From NCBI RefSeq assembly GCF_002999335.1, contig NW_020312314.1, positions 1 to 64,000 of the forward strand: a stretch of 64,000 nt of DNA, given 5' to 3'. The stretch's first letter is position 1; each line of letters opens with the position of its first letter. Shown here in pieces: positions 56,401 through 64,000 of this stretch. The position numbers and the translations under genes are program-made. The DNA comes from Cyclospora cayetanensis (lineage: Eukaryota; Apicomplexa; Conoidasida; Eucoccidiorida; Eimeriidae). The notes below the pieces were generated by a model, which was given only the letters and a program-made list of their open reading frames with translations, was not told where the DNA came from and did no database searches.

Positions 56401-58118
56401 TCCTGTCTTTGGCCATTCCTTCCGCGATGGATTTTAACGCTGCAAAACTCGAAATCGGAGGGCACAACGAGGAGGCAGCGGAAGAAGCGTGGACACAGGT
56501 TTGCCTTGCCGTACAGCCCTTGGCCGATCTAAGACTGGCGCAGGTCTGCGAGGAAGTTCTTGAGAAAAATGCCACGGATGCGGCTGCTATCGAAGAGAAG
56601 CTTTCAGAAGCCCAGGAGGAGCTGAAAGAGAAGACGCATGAGCTTACCGCCGTAAACGCGTAAGAACAGCACGCAGGAAATCTGAGACCTAGAACTCCCA
56701 TTTGGTATATTCGCACTTGCATTGCAAAAGCCGTAGCTCATTATCTTTTGAATCGGTACAGCCTAGGTCGCCATGAGGGGGCGGAGTCCTGTATTCGTTT
56801 GTTGGGTTGGCGAGGAATAACGCTGAAGTGGCACTTTTGCATTTTGCCCTTTTGCTTCCTTCCCGAAATCGAGGGGGAAAAGCGAAAAATTCGCTTTAGG
56901 CAAATACCGGCAACGCAGGTGTTCAAGAAAGACTGTCTCTACTCGACTGCTCGAAGTTGTTAGTATCGGCATCTCGGCAGTTTTGCTTTGACGTCCTGAC
57001 TCTTATATTTTGCATCCTCTTTGAATATGCAGCTCCCTGGCAAAAGCAAAAGAAGTGCAGTTGCAAATCGAGGCACTGGAAAAAGAGTTTGGCGAAAAAG
57101 TGGAAATGATGAGGAAAATGGAAAAGGTGAATCACTTGTTTTTCATTTCACCACGACAGACAATGGATTTTCCTCGTAGTATATCACCACTAATTTTCAT
57201 GAATGATTTTGCACAGAAATGAAGCGTTGTATGATTTTGCACAGAAATGAAGCGTTGTATGATTTTGCACAGAAATGAAGCGTTGTATGATTTTGCGCAC
57301 ACTAAGCAGCTGGAATGCCCAACAAGAAAATTCTTGCTTATTCTGTATTCCTGTCATCCTTCGCTTATCTTCAGGAAAAGGCTGTCATTGGCTCCAAGAC
57401 CCGCGACAAGATTGAAAGTCTCGAGACACAGCTTTCGATAGCCAAGATGGTCAGTCTTCTGTTTACTCTTTCTTTTATCCATCAGGGAGTCACGGGACAG
57501 ATGTGTTTCGATTTTTGCCTCTACATGGTTTTGCACTGTCTCTTTAGGAAAATTGTTCTGAATGCGCGATTTTGCCTCGTTTCTCTGTCGTCATCTTTCT
57601 CTATTGTGCATCTTTAGTCTCTTTTTTGTTAAGCATATTGGATGAAAATACGTTTCTATATTTCCTTCGGTCTTGGTTGTCGATGTCTCACTCCACAGAC
57701 GGTCGCAGAGAACAAGGCCGAAATTACACATTTGCGGGACAGGAATTCGGAGTTGTTGCTGGAGCTGAGTCGCCAGGAAGAACGCGCCAACGAACTTCTG
57801 GCTCAGAATGATCGCCTTACGCTGTTAAAACAAGGGAGTACGCATATCCCCTCTGCCCGTGTAAGACAGGTGAAGACACGGACGACAACGTCAGGACAGT
57901 GCCAGACCAGCCTAAGCCCCCGTAATGCCGCCGGTTCAAGCCGGTGCAGCTCAACTGCACCGATTTCCCTGGCGCAGAAAACAGGAAATGGAGCTGCGGC
58001 ATCCCCTCCTGCGCTTACGAAGCTTGACTACTCCAACGAGGGAGCTTCACGAGCCCCCACAACCCCAAGGAGACTTGCTCTGACACCTAGAGGACTCGAG
58101 CGAGCTTCTTTGAGGTAA
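44446..58118 (+). CDS. RCC1 propeller joined to a long coiled coil
   Basis: I read one gene of 28 exons, 1786 residues, every junction GT-AG and in phase. Exons: 44446-45295, 45553-45703, 45854-45930, 46096-46161, 46556-46642, 47009-47094, 47637-48137, 48506-49953, 50363-50462, 50924-51055, 51383-51456, 51698-51722, 52102-52164, 52622-52755, 53042-53136, 53396-53519, 53658-53720, 53934-53996, 54504-54566, 54759-54813, 55148-55249, 55575-55724, 55827-55875, 56058-56155, 56544-56659, 57033-57126, 57375-57449, 57699-58118. Exons 1-7 (about residues 1-606) carry RCC1 repeats: GRLYCWDWGESG, RRVFTYGRGDLGQRG, GQVYSFGDGSHGVLG, STYTWGKNNLGQLG and GSVYLWGAGE, with interleaved VA.IAAG..H strands. Exon 8 is Ser/Pro/Gln-rich and disordered. 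Exons 9-28 encode heptad coiled coil and a basic Ser/Thr-rich tail. The join between exons 7 and 8 (CAG/GTGCGC to ttgtgtccag) is critical: otherwise exon 7 ends two codons later. The function is unknown; RCC1 repeats can act in Ran exchange or as scaffolds. The start codon is the first ATG; an upstream exon is possible. Confidence 0.78.
46181..46439. repeat. 90-bp tandem repeat, 2.9 copies
   Basis: Units start at 46181, 46271 and 46361 with aggactgctagatg; the third diverges at its end. It lies in intron 4 of the RCC1/coiled-coil gene (46162-46555). Confidence 0.9.
47345..47570. repeat. GTGTAT/GTATAC microsatellite
   Basis: Irregular GTGTAT, GTATAG and GTACGA units in intron 6 of the RCC1/coiled-coil gene. 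They give a false Tyr/Cys/Val-rich open frame. Confidence 0.85.
57203..57295. repeat. 28-bp tandem repeat, just over 3 copies
   Basis: Units start with atgattttgcacagaaatga at about 57203, 57231 and 57259, plus a partial copy. It lies in the intron between exons 26 and 27 of the coiled-coil part. Confidence 0.85.
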
Positions 58119-59760
58119 ATGCAGTATCAAAATATGTGCGCATCGTGGAACAATCATGAAAGTTTCCACTCTAAGAATGTGCATCAATATCAGCGGCGCA
58201 CGAAGTGCCAGCGACGCCTTCACGTCTTGTGGCAGCGTTCACGGGTGCTCACAGAGTGCCCTTTTGATAGCACGTCTTTATCTCCAAGTTTAAATCCGCC
58301 TTTCTCTGCCGATAGGCCTATGGCTCCACTAGGTGCCGTTTTAAAGTGCCTTTTATCGGAACGTTTGATTCAACTAGTTTTCGGATTTTCGCCTGCTCAC
58401 CGGGTGTACGATGCTTTGTCGATTTCACGAGACGCCTTGAGGCATACAGTATATTGACAGAAAACAGTCATATGAACAATTAAGATAGCCAAATAAATAT
58501 TCCAAAGTTCAGTGTTGTTTGCGACTCGGGTGACCAGGCGAGCCGCGTGCAGCTTCACCTGTCCCAGATATAGTCTGCCCTATGCATAAGCGATAAGGCC
58601 ACGATGATGAGGCAAAAAGGATTGAAACTTCTGATCGTCATCCTTCCTCCCTTTCCGTTGCAAATACACAAACTGCGGGATGAAGAAAAAGGGACCTGCC
58701 TATACACCGTACATCCAGACGCATCTTCCTAATCGCTGGCGGCGGCTGCCGCTGCCAATCCAGTGCCGTCAAAACCCGCGCCCGACAGTAGGTGTGCATG
58801 AACAAGCGCAGCAACGACGACTCCCTTAGCCCTCGGCATGAAAAGGGCTCAGAGCAACACCCACATATAGACAAAGACGAACGCTGTCAGTCCCCAGGGA
58901 GGCAGGAAAAGTATCCCGTCCCCCCATCTGATCATGCATTGTTATGTGGTACGGGTGCTAGGCTGCTTTGCTTCCCGGAGAATCAAGGGGAGGCCAAAGA
59001 TGGTCCCATCGAGCCGACAGTCGTCCAGATCGAACACGCAAACGCTGATAGCTAGGCCTTGGGGAAGTCAGAGAGAAAGCAGACAGAGCGAAGAGACACC
59101 GGCACTCAGGGCACAGGCCTCTACATATGGTCTGTAACGGCATCAAAAGGCTCCCTGCTTGCTGAGCTCCTCTTTAGCGATCCAAACGGCATCTACCCCT
59201 GGTGTGTAGAGCCTCCTTCTCAGCCCCCTCTGTGTTGCGTCTGCAAACCCCTTAAAGGGCCTCTCCGGTGCCATGTACCTGCCCCCGCAGCGGCAGAGAG
59301 ATACGCGAATGCATATCCGCGGCGCTGGATATGACTTCTGCTGCATCTGGATACAAGACCAAACCGAAATGAGACCCTCTGAAGACAGTGGGGGAGGGGA
59401 GGGGAGAAGGATCGAAGGATGAAAATCCTCATCCCCATACAGGCAACCACAGCTGCAGCCACCGCCCTCTACAGAGGCATCCGCCTCCGTAGGACGGCAA
59501 GGAGCCAGACAATGAGAGAGAGTGAGTCACTCCACGACGCCTACTGGATAGATGCCAGCCTCTTAGACGTTTCCGTCGCTCTCCCTTTCCTGGTTCATCA
59601 GAGGCCCCTTCAAGTCTTGGCCACGCCATGCGTCTCCTGCTTGTACTCCATCGCTTCTCCCCTTTTCCGAATTGCGTACTGCCGCTGCTGCACCTCTGCC
59701 TAGAGAAGACATCGCGTGATCGGAAAAGCAACAAAGAAACCGAGAAAGACATCCACCCCA
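58119..59760. other. Convergent intergenic spacer
   Basis: This lies between the ends of the RCC1/coiled-coil gene (+) and the UBE2K gene (-). I found no exon on either strand that fits a family or splices in phase. Confidence 0.45.
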
Positions 59761-62903
<3,143 letters not shown>

Positions 62904-64000
62904 CGTTCTTCTGCAGGCAAATTAAGGGCTTGGAGAGCGGGGGTGGGGTCTCCGCGCGCGCAGACGGCGGAGGCTGTCAGACTTGTTTGGAGCAAACCGG
63001 CAAACCACCAGACACAGCAAAGAAGAGGGATCACGGCAAGGAAGCACGCAACCAACGCGTCGGAGGGTCTATGTTACGTAGTGGCGCAGTCTTCATGGAG
63101 AGACAAGCGAGTTAAACAAAAAAGAACAAGAGAAAATGGGTGTTTCGCATTTTTGAATCGCGTTTGCTCCATGACACGAACAACCCAAGAACGGCTGCTG
63201 CGCGGCTCGCGGGGGCTCGCCCTCGGCGTCTGCCCCGCGAGCCCAACATTAATTTGCTCAAGGATTTATTTGCTTCATTTAATTCATGCACAGGACTTGA
63301 CTGAAAGCAGGGAGTCAAATATTTATAAGCTTGGACCAACCGATATATTTGCGTACCCGTTTCCCTCCTCGCCTACGAGCAAGCGGGAAACCGCGGACTT
63401 CAATGGCACAGGAGAGCCGTTGCGTCGCCTTGAAACTCTTCGCACAACTTTCCGAAAGCTTAGAGTTCGCACCAGTCAAAGATAAAATACCGCGGCGAAA
63501 CACATTACACTCCGGTGCAACTGTGCAAGACACTTGCAGCACTTAATACATAGCGACCTAGGAAGCTACAACTGAAACGACACCCCCGCGTCATCGTTGC
63601 ACTAGCTTACACGGCTGCAGCTGAACAGGGCTTGGTGAGCAGAGCGAACTCTACCTTTTCTGCCGCCAACATTTGTTGCACCACAAGCGTCTTCCTTACA
63701 CATGCGGCTGTGCGCCAGGGCGGATGCCTCAGGCTGTAGGGGGAAGCATTCGCATTAGGGTAATAATATTCAGCAAACAATATTCAGCGAGCAACAGATT
63801 GGGTAGCTCTCTCTGCTTTCGCGAATATTCCTGTGGCGAGCTACACAAACACACTTCCACTACACGAGTTATATTCAAATGGACACTAATGAAGATTTCA
63901 CTATTTGGTTTGTCTGTTCGTATATCTTGTTTATTACAGAGTACAGGTACTTGATGTAACAAGTTTCAACTGTGTGTGCCTGTGCGCTGGAAACCGTAGC
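62904..64000. other. Upstream region of UBE2K, no gene seen
   Basis: Promoter side of the UBE2K gene. No frame on either strand has coding composition or splice partners. Confidence 0.4.

Overview
This window comes from the nuclear genome of an apicomplexan parasite, most probably an Eimeria (inference). Every recognisable protein gene is split by many short introns. Several genes carry long glutamine/alanine tracts encoded by CAG-type triplets, a hallmark of Eimeria coding sequence. Repeat-rich genes alternate with gene-free stretches. Exons below were joined by hand from GT-AG (rarely GC-AG) signals, reading phase and family conservation.

Layout. 1-2.6 kb: no secure gene. 2.7-4.1 kb (+): a Gln/His-rich open frame. 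4.5-8.6 kb (+): a kelch-like protein with a poly-Gln coiled-coil tail; the two may be one gene. 9.4-11.8 kb (-): an Mpv17/PMP22-family membrane protein. A divergent spacer with a perfect 106-bp palindrome separates it from a large alpha-helical protein with a mitochondrial-type leader (13.0-20.7 kb, +). 23.8-25.5 kb (+): PIG-H, a subunit of the GPI-GlcNAc transferase. 27.1-36.0 kb (-): RPB1, the largest subunit of RNA polymerase II, in 12 exons with its C-terminal heptad domain. 37.0-37.6 kb (+): the spliceosomal Sm protein G, divergent from RPB1.

38.4-43.6 kb is non-genic. It holds a decayed Ty3/gypsy (chromovirus-like) pol region, two LTR-like repeats and an intact-looking 5S rRNA gene. 44.4-58.1 kb (+) reads as one 28-exon gene joining an RCC1 propeller to a long coiled coil; phase is preserved across all 28 exons. 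59.8-62.9 kb (-): a complete UBE2K/Ubc1-type ubiquitin-conjugating enzyme with a C-terminal UBA domain in nine exons. The last kilobase shows nothing recognisable.

The genes are unrelated housekeeping functions (transcription, splicing, GPI anchor synthesis, ubiquitin, organelle proteins), not an operon. The least explained items are the RCC1/coiled-coil protein, the large helical protein, the 5S gene lodged in retroelement debris, and the 106-bp palindrome.
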